Source: Bacteroidales bacterium (GTDB taxonomy: Bacteria; Bacteroidota; Bacteroidia; Bacteroidales; Tenuifilaceae). Taken from it: a stretch of DNA of 46,118 nt. The stretch lies in the NCBI GenBank assembly GCA_016931855.1, contig JAFGDZ010000045.1:1-46118 (forward strand). The letters run 5' to 3'. Below the pieces are notes generated by a model. The model ran no database searches. It saw nothing but the letters and a program-made list of their open reading frames with translations, and was not told the DNA's origin. Numbering within the stretch: position 1 is the stretch's first letter; each line of letters opens with the position of its first letter. The position numbers and the translations under genes were made by a program. This document shows positions 25,812-33,939 of the stretch, one piece after another.

Positions 25812-28466
25812 TTATTCCTTTACTAGTTTGTTAACAGTGCGTAAGCCATTATTTCCTTCTATAACTATTAGGTAAATACCTGCTGCTAAGTTTGAGGTAT
25901 TTACCCTAAGGTTGGTTTGGTTGTTGGCTTGTTGCTCAATAAGGGTTTGCCCAAGTAGATTAACAACCTTCACCTTTTGAGCGGAAACAAGATTTTCGAT
26001 GTTAATCTCGTTAGAGAAAGGATTTGGGTATATGCTTGCCTTTTCTAAGTCGTTAGTTGGGGTGCTAACAGGTGATCCCTCAAGGAGTTGAATGTCATCT
26101 ATGCAAACGCCTCTTCCAAAGTTTGCTGTGGCTTCAAACGCAATTTGTAGGCCTTGAACTCTTTCTGGTAGTTGAATGGTTTTTTTTGTCCAAGCTGTAA
26201 TGTCATTCCTAAAGGTTTGAAGTAGGGTCCAATCTTTTGATGGAGTTTTGTAATAAACCTTTAGCACATCTTGATCCGTGTCCCATTTCGCATTTGCCAT
26301 CCAAAAATCAAGAGATACATTTTTCTGAGCATATGCGGTAAGGTCAAATGTTGGAAGTACTATTCTGCTTATGCTTCCTTTACTAGACGCAGTGGTTATT
26401 TTGAAATAGGCATTTTTTTGTCCAGAATGAGCATTAGCAGGATATCCCGCATTGTTTCCTGTTCCCCACTCCCAGTTCTTGTTATTTGAAACGTGAATTT
26501 GAGACCAGCAACTTGTGATAAAAGATGTTTCAAAGTCTTCAGTAAAAGGGAGCGTGGTTACTTCGGCGCAGCCAGTTGATGCGCTCGATAGCACACCAGG
26601 AGAATAGGTTGGGGTGTTATCAAGAACAGTCCAGGCTTTAAAGTAATACTTTGTGGCAGGGTTAAGATCAGTGATAATAGCATTGTCGTCTGTTCCTATG
26701 TAGATTATTTTTGTTTGCTCATCCAACATCTGATCAATAGCAATGCTTTCTCCAGTGTTGATATTGGTAGCTATAGGACTTTCTGATACGCCAACTATAA
26801 CCGTTCTTTTTTCTGACTTAATCCAAGATAGTTCGATTTGTGTAGTTGAGTACGTTACAGCCTTAAATAATCCTGGATTTCCATAAAGACCGCCCATGAA
26901 ATCAAATTCGATAGTTTCTAGAGTAAGGTCTTCGGTTATATTCGTAATCGATTTCTCTACTTTCTTGCCATCCCACGACATCATTGTAGGAACTGATTCG
27001 GCAGAGAATTCAGTTACTAAACCAGATCCAGGAAATGGTGCTCCCGAAGAGTTAATACTTCCATATGAGTTTGCAATAGCGGAAGGGTTCTGGGTTGCAT
27101 TTGCACATATTGGATACATTTTTTGAGGATGTGCCGCATTAATTGCATTTTCAGAGTTCCAAACATCTTTATGTACGTGATATATCATAAGTCCTTGACC
27201 TGGCAACGCAGCATCAAACCCATCTTTTGTCCTATATTCTAGTAGGAAGTACTCTCCAGCTGTTTCAGTATTTATTTTGTGAAAACTATTCTTATCGGCA
27301 ATTACTTTATTCATTGTGATATGGGCACTTGTGTCAATTTCTGTTAATGGAGCCCAGTTATAAACAACGGTTTTGGTAAACCCATTATGGTGAGCGGGTG
27401 TTTTTCCCATGTTGTTCCATGATCCACCAGCCATCATATCCCATTTTCCTGTTCCTGAGTAACTTCCACCAGAACCCTCGTAGTCTGTATCATAATAGTC
27501 TGGCGCACCTAGTACGTGTCCAAATTCATGGCAGATAACGCCTATCGCTGTCATTTCTGTACCTTCATTGCCACTCAGCTCTGCTGAACAAGAATAACGA
27601 CTTAGGTAAACCTCATCAAGTTGTAATGTTGTAAAAGACCAAGCGTGTGCCCAAATAGCATCTTCTGAGCCACCTGCTTCTTCTCCATACCCAGCGTATA
27701 TAATATATACTCCATCAACCCAGTTGTCTCCATCGTTGTCAAACTCTTTGTAGTTTACATCTGCATCTGCCTTGGTAACGGCTTCTTGTGCTAGAACTTT
27801 GGGGTTAGAGTCGTTTTCATTACTATCGTTGCCACCATAGTATGACATATTGTAACTTGCCGTATATGGCCCTGCTATTGTTACGGTTAGGTCGAATTGG
27901 CCCCAAGAGTTCTCTAGGTAGTAGTCTCTTACGCTACCTGTTGCTTCATTTGCTGTATATCCAACTTGATTAAATAGAGCCTCAAAGTCTGCCTTTGTTT
28001 TGGTAAAAGGAAGATCTGGAAATCCCATTAGGATACAAACTAACTTTCTTTCGCCTGTTGTTGGGAATGATTTCTGTGCCTCTTGATCTTTAATATCCCA
28101 AATACTTTTCATCACTTGGCTTTGTGACTTAGAGTATTTCAAACCTTTAGGTAGGGTTTGTAATAGTTCGGTTTCCTTTTGTGAGCGTTTTTCAACATTG
28201 CTAACTCGTATTCCCGATAGCGAAAGGTCTCCTTCTTTTGATTGTGTTGCATACTCAAAGAATCCCTCTTTATTCCTTAAAATGGTATAGCCATCTGATG
28301 TGGTTGCCCATCTAACTTTTTCGTCACCTTTTAGTATGATAGTAAGAAAACTTCCGTCTGGTAGTTTGTACTCAACTGGGTGAGGGTAGGCCTGAACTGC
28401 TTCTGCTTTTTGGCTAGAAATGAATAATGCAAAAGCCAGTAAAAACAAGGATAAAAATTGCTTCAT
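25812..28466 (-). CDS. Secreted M6-family metalloprotease with T9SS sorting signal
   Basis: 884 aa from the ATG at 28466 (MKQFLSLFLLAF...), preferred over the ORF start at 28526 because it gives a proper signal peptide and leaves room for the promoter element at 28524-28531. Residues in this numbering: M6 (immune inhibitor A-like) catalytic region with zinc motif 'HEFGHVLGAPD' (His313, Glu314, His317, Asp323) and a Met-turn 'WDMMAGG' near 342. Then a fibronectin-III-like domain, a MAM/cleaved-adhesin-like jelly-roll domain ('FTEDFETSFITSCW ... CIDDIQLLEG') and a T9SS sorting domain ('IYPNPFSNEI ... AAGIYLIVIEG'). It is probably secreted by the T9SS to digest extracellular protein. Confidence 0.93.
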   Translation of the reverse strand: MKQFLSLFLLAFALFISSQKAEAVQAYPHPVEYKLPDGSFLTIILKGDEKVRWATTSDGYTILRNKEGFFEYATQSKEGDLSLSGIRVSNVEKRSQKETELLQTLPKGLKYSKSQSQVMKSIWDIKDQEAQKSFPTTGERKLVCILMGFPDLPFTKTKADFEALFNQVGYTANEATGSVRDYYLENSWGQFDLTVTIAGPYTASYNMSYYGGNDSNENDSNPKVLAQEAVTKADADVNYKEFDNDGDNWVDGVYIIYAGYGEEAGGSEDAIWAHAWSFTTLQLDEVYLSRYSCSAELSGNEGTEMTAIGVICHEFGHVLGAPDYYDTDYEGSGGSYSGTGKWDMMAGGSWNNMGKTPAHHNGFTKTVVYNWAPLTEIDTSAHITMNKVIADKNSFHKINTETAGEYFLLEYRTKDGFDAALPGQGLMIYHVHKDVWNSENAINAAHPQKMYPICANATQNPSAIANSYGSINSSGAPFPGSGLVTEFSAESVPTMMSWDGKKVEKSITNITEDLTLETIEFDFMGGLYGNPGLFKAVTYSTTQIELSWIKSEKRTVIVGVSESPIATNINTGESIAIDQMLDEQTKIIYIGTDDNAIITDLNPATKYYFKAWTVLDNTPTYSPGVLSSASTGCAEVTTLPFTEDFETSFITSCWSQIHVSNNKNWEWGTGNNAGYPANAHSGQKNAYFKITTASSKGSISRIVLPTFDLTAYAQKNVSLDFWMANAKWDTDQDVLKVYYKTPSKDWTLLQTFRNDITAWTKKTIQLPERVQGLQIAFEATANFGRGVCIDDIQLLEGSPVSTPTNDLEKASIYPNPFSNEINIENLVSAQKVKVVNLLGQTLIEQQANNQTNLRVNTSNLAAGIYLIVIEGNNGLRTVNKLVKE

Positions 28467-28523
28467 GGTTTTAAATTTAGGATAGTTTAACGTTGCAATT
28501 TCGTTATTATTTTTGAAAATAAT

Positions 28524-28531
28524 CAAAACTA
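28524..28531 (-). promoter_or_regulatory. -7 promoter element for the M6 protease gene
   Basis: Minus-strand TAGTTTTG (TAnnTTTG), 58 bases upstream of the chosen start. It overlaps the alternative upstream ATG, which supports the downstream start. Confidence 0.5.
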
Positions 28532-28634
28532 TATTACTAAATAAGCGATTTTATATTGTGTAAGAGATTCTTTTCTCCATTTTCTGCACTTTTGCTCTAT
28601 TTCTTTTTTTTATTCATCTTCGCAAAAAAATGTA

Positions 28635-29087
28635 ATGCGGGTTGTTCTTCAACGAGTAAATAGATCTTCGGTTAGTGTTAATCAGATGGTTATTGGGCAA
28701 ATAGGCATTGGGCTAACCGTCTTGGTTGGGTTTGAGGACTCAGACACCGCTGAGGACATTGAGTGGATTGCCTCAAAAATTGTACGTTTACGTATTTTTG
28801 ATGACGAACAAGGGGTTATGAACCTTTCCGTTCAGGATGTTAACGGTGATATCCTTGTTATTAGCCAGTTTACCTTGCACGCCAAAACAAAGAAGGGGAA
28901 CAGGCCATCATACATATCGGCAGCGAAGCCCGATGTTGCCATTCCGCTGTACAATAGTTTTATTGCTGTTCTTGAATGCGAGCTGGGTAAGGGTGTTCAG
29001 CGGGGAGAGTTTGGTGCACACATGGTGGTTTCTATTGAGAATGATGGCCCTGTAACCATTGCTATTGACTCAAAAAATCGCGAGTAG
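28635..29087 (+). CDS. dtd: D-aminoacyl-tRNA deacylase
   Basis: 150 aa, the usual length. Dtd removes D-amino acids (and glycine mischarged on tRNA-Ala) from tRNA in the cytoplasm. Both family motifs are present: 'SQFTL' at 77-81 and 'NDGPVT' at 136-141 (the cross-subunit Gly-cis-Pro region). First gene of a dtd-mazG-like-deoC operon with a 2-base gap to the next gene. No exact TAnnTTTG element was seen upstream; the region before it is a pyrimidine-rich stretch ending in 'ATCTTCGC', close to the start. Confidence 0.96.
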   Translation: MRVVLQRVNRSSVSVNQMVIGQIGIGLTVLVGFEDSDTAEDIEWIASKIVRLRIFDDEQGVMNLSVQDVNGDILVISQFTLHAKTKKGNRPSYISAAKPDVAIPLYNSFIAVLECELGKGVQRGEFGAHMVVSIENDGPVTIAIDSKNRE

Positions 29088-29089
29088 GG

Positions 29090-29434
29090 ATGGATAAAGG
29101 TATTAGCATAGAACAAGCGCAGGCAATTGTTGATGACTGGATTAAAACGCATGGCGTTCGCTACTTTAACGAGCTAACAAATCTAGCAATGCTTACCGAA
29201 GAGGTGGGGGAGGTTGCTCGTATCATGGCAAGGCAGTTTGGGGAGCAGTCGTTTAAGGAATCCGATAAAAATATTTCTTTAGCCGATGAGCTTGCCGATG
29301 TGCTTTTTGTGCTAATTTGTATTGCCAACCAAACAGGCGTAAACCTAACGGAGGCTTTTGAGCGCAATATTGCAAAGAAATCCCAACGCGACGCCCTACG
29401 GCACAAACAGAATATTAAGTTGACAAAAGAATAG
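29090..29434 (+). CDS. MazG-like nucleotide pyrophosphohydrolase
   Basis: 114 aa, a single MazG/all-alpha NTP pyrophosphohydrolase domain. The metal-binding motifs are 'LTEEVGEV' (Glu37, Glu38, Glu41) and 'ADELADVLFVLICIAN' (Glu67, Asp70). Enzymes of this kind hydrolyse (d)NTPs or modified nucleotides to the monophosphate. Middle gene of the operon between dtd and deoC, which suggests nucleotide clean-up. The exact substrate cannot be named. Confidence 0.92.
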   Translation: MDKGISIEQAQAIVDDWIKTHGVRYFNELTNLAMLTEEVGEVARIMARQFGEQSFKESDKNISLADELADVLFVLICIANQTGVNLTEAFERNIAKKSQRDALRHKQNIKLTKE

Positions 29435-29450
29435 ATTAACACGTAATAAA

Positions 29451-30332
29451 ATGGAAGAGTATAGTATTGAGCTAAACTACAACCTTGAGGTTGATGAGAA
29501 CGATGTTACTTCGTTTGTAGCAAAGGTTAAAGAGGAAGTGCCTTCATATTCCAACAATAAGCAGGTGCTAACTGCTTGTTTTAATGCAATAGACCTTACA
29601 ACTCTTAATGCAACTGATGGATTTGAGCGTGGAGAGCTGTTTGCTCAAAGGGTTAATGAGTTTCCACAAAAGTATCCTAATCTAGGAAACGTGGCTGCAA
29701 TTTGCGTTTACCCTGCGCTAGTGCCTGCTGTAAGGGAAACTCTTGAGGCCGAAGGTGTTTCAGTTGCATCGGTGGCTGCGGGCTTTCCTTCGTCGCAAAC
29801 ATTTATTGATATTAAGCTATCCGAGTGCCAAATGGCAATGGAGATGGGTGCCGATGAGCTAGATGTGGTTATATCCCTTGGTTCATACCTTGAGGGCGAC
29901 CTGTTCTCCGTTTTTAGCGAGCTGCAGCAAATGGTTGAGGCTGCCGATGAAGCCGCTCACGTTAAGGTTATCTTAGAAACGGGTGCCCTTCCTTCGCTAA
30001 AGGATGTGCGCATAGCATCGTTCCTTGCCATGGAGGCGGGTGCGCATTTCATCAAAACATCAACTGGAAAAATGGAGCCTGCTGCTACTCTTGAAGCGGT
30101 TTATGTGATGTGCAAGGCAATTAAGGAGTATCACGAGCAAACGGGTCGCATGGTTGGTATTAAGCCTGCTGGTGGCGTGGTAACCCCCGAAGATGCTATT
30201 GGCTACTACCTAATAGTTAAGCATGTGCTTGGCGATAAGTGGCTAACACCAGAATGGTTTAGACTTGGTGCAAGTAGGTTAGCTAATAACCTTGTGGCAA
30301 GAATAACTGGTGCCGAGGTTAATTACTTCTAA
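29451..30332 (+). CDS. deoC: Deoxyribose-phosphate aldolase
   Basis: 293 aa. Class I aldolase that splits 2-deoxyribose-5-phosphate to glyceraldehyde-3-phosphate and acetaldehyde in deoxynucleoside breakdown. Asp138 ('ADELDVVI'), the Schiff-base Lys202 in 'FIKTSTGK' and Lys238 in 'GIKPAGGV' correspond to the catalytic residues of known DeoC enzymes. It is longer than the about 220-aa short form, mainly by an N-terminal extension, and resembles the longer DeoC subgroup. Last gene of its operon, ending at a strong terminator. Confidence 0.96.
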   Translation: MEEYSIELNYNLEVDENDVTSFVAKVKEEVPSYSNNKQVLTACFNAIDLTTLNATDGFERGELFAQRVNEFPQKYPNLGNVAAICVYPALVPAVRETLEAEGVSVASVAAGFPSSQTFIDIKLSECQMAMEMGADELDVVISLGSYLEGDLFSVFSELQQMVEAADEAAHVKVILETGALPSLKDVRIASFLAMEAGAHFIKTSTGKMEPAATLEAVYVMCKAIKEYHEQTGRMVGIKPAGGVVTPEDAIGYYLIVKHVLGDKWLTPEWFRLGASRLANNLVARITGAEVNYF

Positions 30333-30350
30333 CCTGATTCGATATTAATA

Positions 30351-30382
30351 AAAAAACCTCAAAGCGCACTTTGAGGTTTTTT
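30351..30382. terminator. Bidirectional terminator between deoC and tRNA-Arg
   Basis: Perfect 14-bp stem including A/T ends (30351-30364 / 30369-30382) with a 4-nt loop. It has T-runs on both strands, so it can end deoC transcription and, from the other side, the tRNA transcript. Confidence 0.93.
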
Positions 30383-30385
30383 TTG

Positions 30386-30457
30386 TAGCCCCACCAGGAC
30401 TCGAACCTGGATTTGAAGTTTAGGAAACTTCCGTTCTATCCCTTGAACTATGGAGCC
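30386..30457 (-). tRNA. tRNA-Arg (anticodon CCU)
   Basis: 72 nt and a full cloverleaf by hand: acceptor stem with two G-U-type pairs (1-72 and 4-69), D stem GTTC/GAAC, anticodon stem GAAGT/ACTTC with loop TTCCTAA giving anticodon CCT, a 4-nt variable loop, and T stem CCAGG/CCTGG with loop TTCGAGT. The CCA end is not encoded. It decodes the rare arginine codon AGG. Confidence 0.95.
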
Positions 30458-30784
30458 ATTATTAGAGCCGCAAAAGTATATCATTTTGTGTTTCTTGCCA
30501 AATCTTTGTGTAAAAAAACAGGACGCAAACCTCAGTTTTTTAATGTTTTTTGATGATAAAATGGGCTTATACAATTACACGCAGAGGTGTTGCTAGTAAT
30601 AATTTTTATTTGTCGTTAACTGTCGTGTAAGCAGTTGAATATGAGGGTTGGGGAATTATTTTCTATCTTTTGTGTAAAAAGATGCCTTTTTGAGAACAAT
30701 GGCTTTATTTATTGCTAATATTTGTATCGTAATTCAATGCTGTGTTTTACTGTTAATGCCTTGTAAATAAATAACATCTGCACT
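30458..30784. other. Intergenic region upstream of the GNAT-APAH cluster
   Basis: This 327-base gap separates the tRNA from the cluster. I see no gene. It holds AT-rich DNA and a possible promoter-like TATCTTTTG at 30664-30672, which has one base more than TAnnTTTG. Any transcript from there would carry a leader of about 490 nt before the first certain gene at 31171. Confidence 0.5.
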
Positions 30785-31120
30785 ATGGAGATGATACAAA
30801 TGAATGAGCTTTTGGTGTACAGCACCAATGAGTACACCGACGACGACGAACCTCCGAGTTCTGAACAGGCATTTCTGCCTTGGGGTATCCGTTTTGGATT
30901 GCCCTTTTTTCCACTTGAATTCCCATCTTATTTGCATTCATTTTCCCCTTTTACCCAAATAAAGAGACTCTTTTTCAGGGTTCTTCTTCCACCCGGATTT
31001 ACCTTCCCTCAGCAAATGGGCTTTGTTGTAAGCCTATTCTCTGCTGGCAGCCGCTTTTACTCTTGCTATAAGCCGCTTGTGCCATCGGGGAGCCACTATA
31101 GCTGTGGCTTTGCAGTATAG
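30785..31120 (+). CDS. Doubtful small ORF in the leader of the GNAT-APAH operon
   Basis: 111 codons, with internal Mets at positions 3 and 6. I do not recognise it. The first 35 residues are acidic and fairly protein-like ('MNELLVYSTNEYTDDDEPPS'); the remainder is dominated by Phe, Pro and Ser, as often seen in chance frames. No clear ribosome binding site precedes it. Position, immediately before an operon with two ATP-grasp ligases, makes a substrate or leader peptide imaginable, but the sequence does not show it. It may equally be non-coding leader. Confidence 0.25.
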   Translation: MEMIQMNELLVYSTNEYTDDDEPPSSEQAFLPWGIRFGLPFFPLEFPSYLHSFSPFTQIKRLFFRVLLPPGFTFPQQMGFVVSLFSAGSRFYSCYKPLVPSGSHYSCGFAV

Positions 31121-31170
31121 CTTGGCATTGGTTTCCGTTTGAAAAAATAGAAAGCAAATAGGGGGAGTGC

Positions 31171-32907
31171 ATGTTTAGAATCCGTCCCGTTATCGATAAC
31201 CTATCCCTTATGGATAGCAGCGCAGTGAACCAGGTTGTGGTTATGCTTAAGGACTTATTCCCTTTGGCTAATCCGGAAAAGTTTTCTGAGATCCCTATGC
31301 TGTTAAACGATCCGCTTAAGTATCGCTTCCAAATACGGTTGTTTGTAGCCGACGATTTTAAGGGCGATGTTAAGGGGTGCGCCATTCTTTACTATGCTCC
31401 CGACCTTAGTTTTTGCTTTCTCGATTACATTGCAACTTGCCGCGGTATTGGCTCTCAGGGTATTGGTGGCGCCTTATACCAGCGTGTCCGCGAAGAGGCT
31501 TTGCAGCTAAATGTTATTGGTGTATTCTTTGAGTGCTTGCCTGACGATCCTGCTTTGTGCCCCGATGCTCAGCTTCTTGAGGAGAATAAATCGAGGCTAA
31601 AGTTTTACGAGCGTTATAATGCCCGCCCTATTGCTGGGACTCTGTATGAAACACCCGTAGTTGCAGATGATACCTGTGCGCCCTACCTGGTTTTTGATGC
31701 GTTAGGCAGCAAAGAACCCTTATCAACAGAAATTGTAAAACCTATAGTGCGCGCAATTCTTGAACGCAAGTACGGCGATTATTGCCCTCCCGATTACATT
31801 GACAGGGTAGTGAACTCCTTTGAGGGCAATTCTGTGGTTCTTCGAAAACCAATGTATGTAAAGAGTAAGGTTCAGAATGAGCATGTTGCTGTGGTAAAAC
31901 TACAGCGTATAGGCATGGTGGTAAATCATGAGCACTCAATTCATCATGTTAAAGCCAGAGGCTATGTGGAGGCTCCTGTACGTATAGATACAATACTTAA
32001 GGAGTTTTCAAAAACTACGCTGTTTCATACCCTTCCCGTTAAGGGTTTTCCAGATTCTTACCTTCTGGAAGTTCATAGTAAATCCTTGGTGGCATACCTA
32101 AAAAAGGTTTGTAGCGGTTTGGATTCAAATCAATCGGTGTATCCGTACGTTTTCCCAATTCGAAACGCAAAGCGGCTTCCCAACGACTTGCTGGTGAGCG
32201 CTGGATACTATTGCATTGATACTTTTACTCCACTTAGTCAGAACTCGTATAAGGCTGCTCGGCTTGCGGTTGACTGTACGTTAACTGCGGCAGAGTGGCT
32301 GCTTGAAACCCGTTCGTTGGCCTATGCCCTTGTGCGTCCTCCAGGGCATCATGCCGAGACCAACGTGTTTGGCGGATTCTGCTACTTCAATTCTGCCGCT
32401 GTTGCGGCAAATCTGCTATCGAAGTATGGTAGGGTGGCCATGCTCGATATAGATTACCATCATGGTAATGGTCAGCAGGAAATATTCTACTCACGAAACG
32501 ACGTGCTTACCATTTCCTTACATGCAGAGCCTGCTGTTGCTTACCCGTTTTTTAGTGGGTATAGGGATGAGCAGGGAAACGGTGCTGGGGTGGGGTGCAA
32601 TTTTAATATCCCATTACCTGAAAAGGTAACTGCTATGGATTACACCGCTGCTCTGGAAAAGGCGTTGGCCAGCATAAAGAAGTTTAACCCCAAGTTCCTT
32701 GTGGTTTGCCTTGGTTTGGATACAGCAAAAGGCGATCCCACAGGTTCATGGAACTTAACCCCTGCCGATTTCAGTAGAAACGGCCGATTTATTGGAAAGT
32801 TAAAAATCCCTACTCTCGTTGTACAGGAAGGTGGCTATAGAACAAAAAGCTTAGGAGCAAATGCGCTAAAGTTTCTATCCGGAATGTGGGAGGGTTTTTG
32901 GAACTAG
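31171..32907 (+). CDS. GNAT acetyltransferase fused to acetylpolyamine amidohydrolase (HDAC fold)
   Basis: 578 aa. Residues 1-175 are a GNAT acetyltransferase, with the acetyl-CoA loop 'CRGIGSQGIGG' at 90-100. Residues about 225-575 match acetylpolyamine amidohydrolase of the histone-deacetylase superfamily: 'RPPGHHAE' (catalytic His393 and His394), zinc ligands Asp428 and His430 in 'DIDYHHGNG' and Asp517 in 'GLDTAKGDPTG', and catalytic Tyr556 in 'QEGGYR'. All active-site residues are present, so both halves look functional. A strong ribosome site (AGGGGGAG) precedes the ATG, and an in-frame stop lies 12 bases upstream. First certain gene of a cluster with two ATP-grasp ligases. It would both add and remove acetyl groups, presumably on amines; the true substrate is unknown. 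Confidence 0.9.
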   Translation: MFRIRPVIDNLSLMDSSAVNQVVVMLKDLFPLANPEKFSEIPMLLNDPLKYRFQIRLFVADDFKGDVKGCAILYYAPDLSFCFLDYIATCRGIGSQGIGGALYQRVREEALQLNVIGVFFECLPDDPALCPDAQLLEENKSRLKFYERYNARPIAGTLYETPVVADDTCAPYLVFDALGSKEPLSTEIVKPIVRAILERKYGDYCPPDYIDRVVNSFEGNSVVLRKPMYVKSKVQNEHVAVVKLQRIGMVVNHEHSIHHVKARGYVEAPVRIDTILKEFSKTTLFHTLPVKGFPDSYLLEVHSKSLVAYLKKVCSGLDSNQSVYPYVFPIRNAKRLPNDLLVSAGYYCIDTFTPLSQNSYKAARLAVDCTLTAAEWLLETRSLAYALVRPPGHHAETNVFGGFCYFNSAAVAANLLSKYGRVAMLDIDYHHGNGQQEIFYSRNDVLTISLHAEPAVAYPFFSGYRDEQGNGAGVGCNFNIPLPEKVTAMDYTAALEKALASIKKFNPKFLVVCLGLDTAKGDPTGSWNLTPADFSRNGRFIGKLKIPTLVVQEGGYRTKSLGANALKFLSGMWEGFWN

Positions 32908-32934
32908 TTTAAACACAACTTAAAACATTAGAAC

Positions 32935-33939
32935 ATGCTAGTTGGGATTACTTACGATTTAAGAGAGGATTACCTCAACGATGGTTTCTCCGAGGAGGAA
33001 ACCGCCGAGTTTGACGCAGAGGTAACCATTGATGCCATAGATAGCACCCTACAGCAGCTGGGGTATATTACCGAGCGTATAGGAAACCATAAAGCGCTTA
33101 TGCTCTCGCTAGTTTCTGGAAAGCGTTGGGACTTGGTATTTAACATCTGTGAGGGGATGTACGGCGTAGCCCGTGAGGCGCAGGTACCTGCTTTGCTGGA
33201 TGCTTACAGCATTCCCTACGTTTTTTCCGATCCTCTGGTTATGGCTTTAACCCTTAATAAGGCTCTAACCAAAAAGCTAATTCGCTATCAAGGTATTCCT
33301 ACCGCTGACTTTATTGTGGCAGAGAGGATATCTGATATTGATAATCTTAATCTTCCTTTTCCTTTATTTGCCAAACCGGTTGCCGAAGGAACAGGGAAAG
33401 GGATAAGCAGTAAATCAATAATACGATCAAGGCTGCAGCTTAAGGCTGTAGTTAGCTCCTTGCTCGAGCAGTATGAGCAGCCTGTGCTTATTGAAACGTA
33501 CCTTCCGGGAAGAGAGTTTACCGTTGGTGTTGTTGGCACCGGTTCGGAGGCTAGGGTGGTTGGCGTGATGGAAATTGTGGTTACCAGTAGAGCAAAGGAA
33601 AAGATATACTCCTTCCATACAAAAGAGAACTGGCATGGAGTTGTGGAGTATCCTATGGCACACGGCGAAGCCTACGATCGTTGTGCCGATGTTGCCCTAC
33701 GTGCATGGCAGGCTCTTGGCTGTCGTGATGGTGGGCGGGTTGATTTAAAAATGGATGCCAATGGAGTTCCCAACTTTATTGAGGTAAACCCTTTAGCTGG
33801 GATCAACCCAGAGCATTCCGATTTTCCAATGCTAGCCCGTAAGGTAGGTGTTAGCTACATAGATCTTATAGATATGATTATGAGCTCTGCTGTTAAACGC
33901 GTAAATCACTCTAAAGCATGCCAAATATCCTTTGCGTAG
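32935..33939 (+). CDS. ATP-grasp ligase, D-Ala-D-Ala ligase-like (first of two)
   Basis: 334 aa. The N-terminal domain has 'DLVFNICEGMYG' (66-77), comparable to the FN..EG.xG segment of Ddl. The ATP-grasp core has Lys147 ('FAKPVAEG'), Glu187 with 'ETYLPGREFTVGV', Asp270 ('GRVDLKMD') and the metal ligands Glu283 and Asn285 in 'FIEVNPLAGINP'. ATP-grasp ligases join a carboxylate, activated as acyl-phosphate, to an amine. It is not the cell-wall Ddl by context: no mur genes are near, and a second ligase overlaps it. It begins 27 bases after the GNAT-APAH stop codon and overlaps the next gene by 22 bp. Confidence 0.9.
   Translation: MLVGITYDLREDYLNDGFSEEETAEFDAEVTIDAIDSTLQQLGYITERIGNHKALMLSLVSGKRWDLVFNICEGMYGVAREAQVPALLDAYSIPYVFSDPLVMALTLNKALTKKLIRYQGIPTADFIVAERISDIDNLNLPFPLFAKPVAEGTGKGISSKSIIRSRLQLKAVVSSLLEQYEQPVLIETYLPGREFTVGVVGTGSEARVVGVMEIVVTSRAKEKIYSFHTKENWHGVVEYPMAHGEAYDRCADVALRAWQALGCRDGGRVDLKMDANGVPNFIEVNPLAGINPEHSDFPMLARKVGVSYIDLIDMIMSSAVKRVNHSKACQISFA

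Noticed and set aside
30359-30574. 71-codon minus-strand ORF
   Set aside because: It reads through the tRNA-Arg gene and its terminator.
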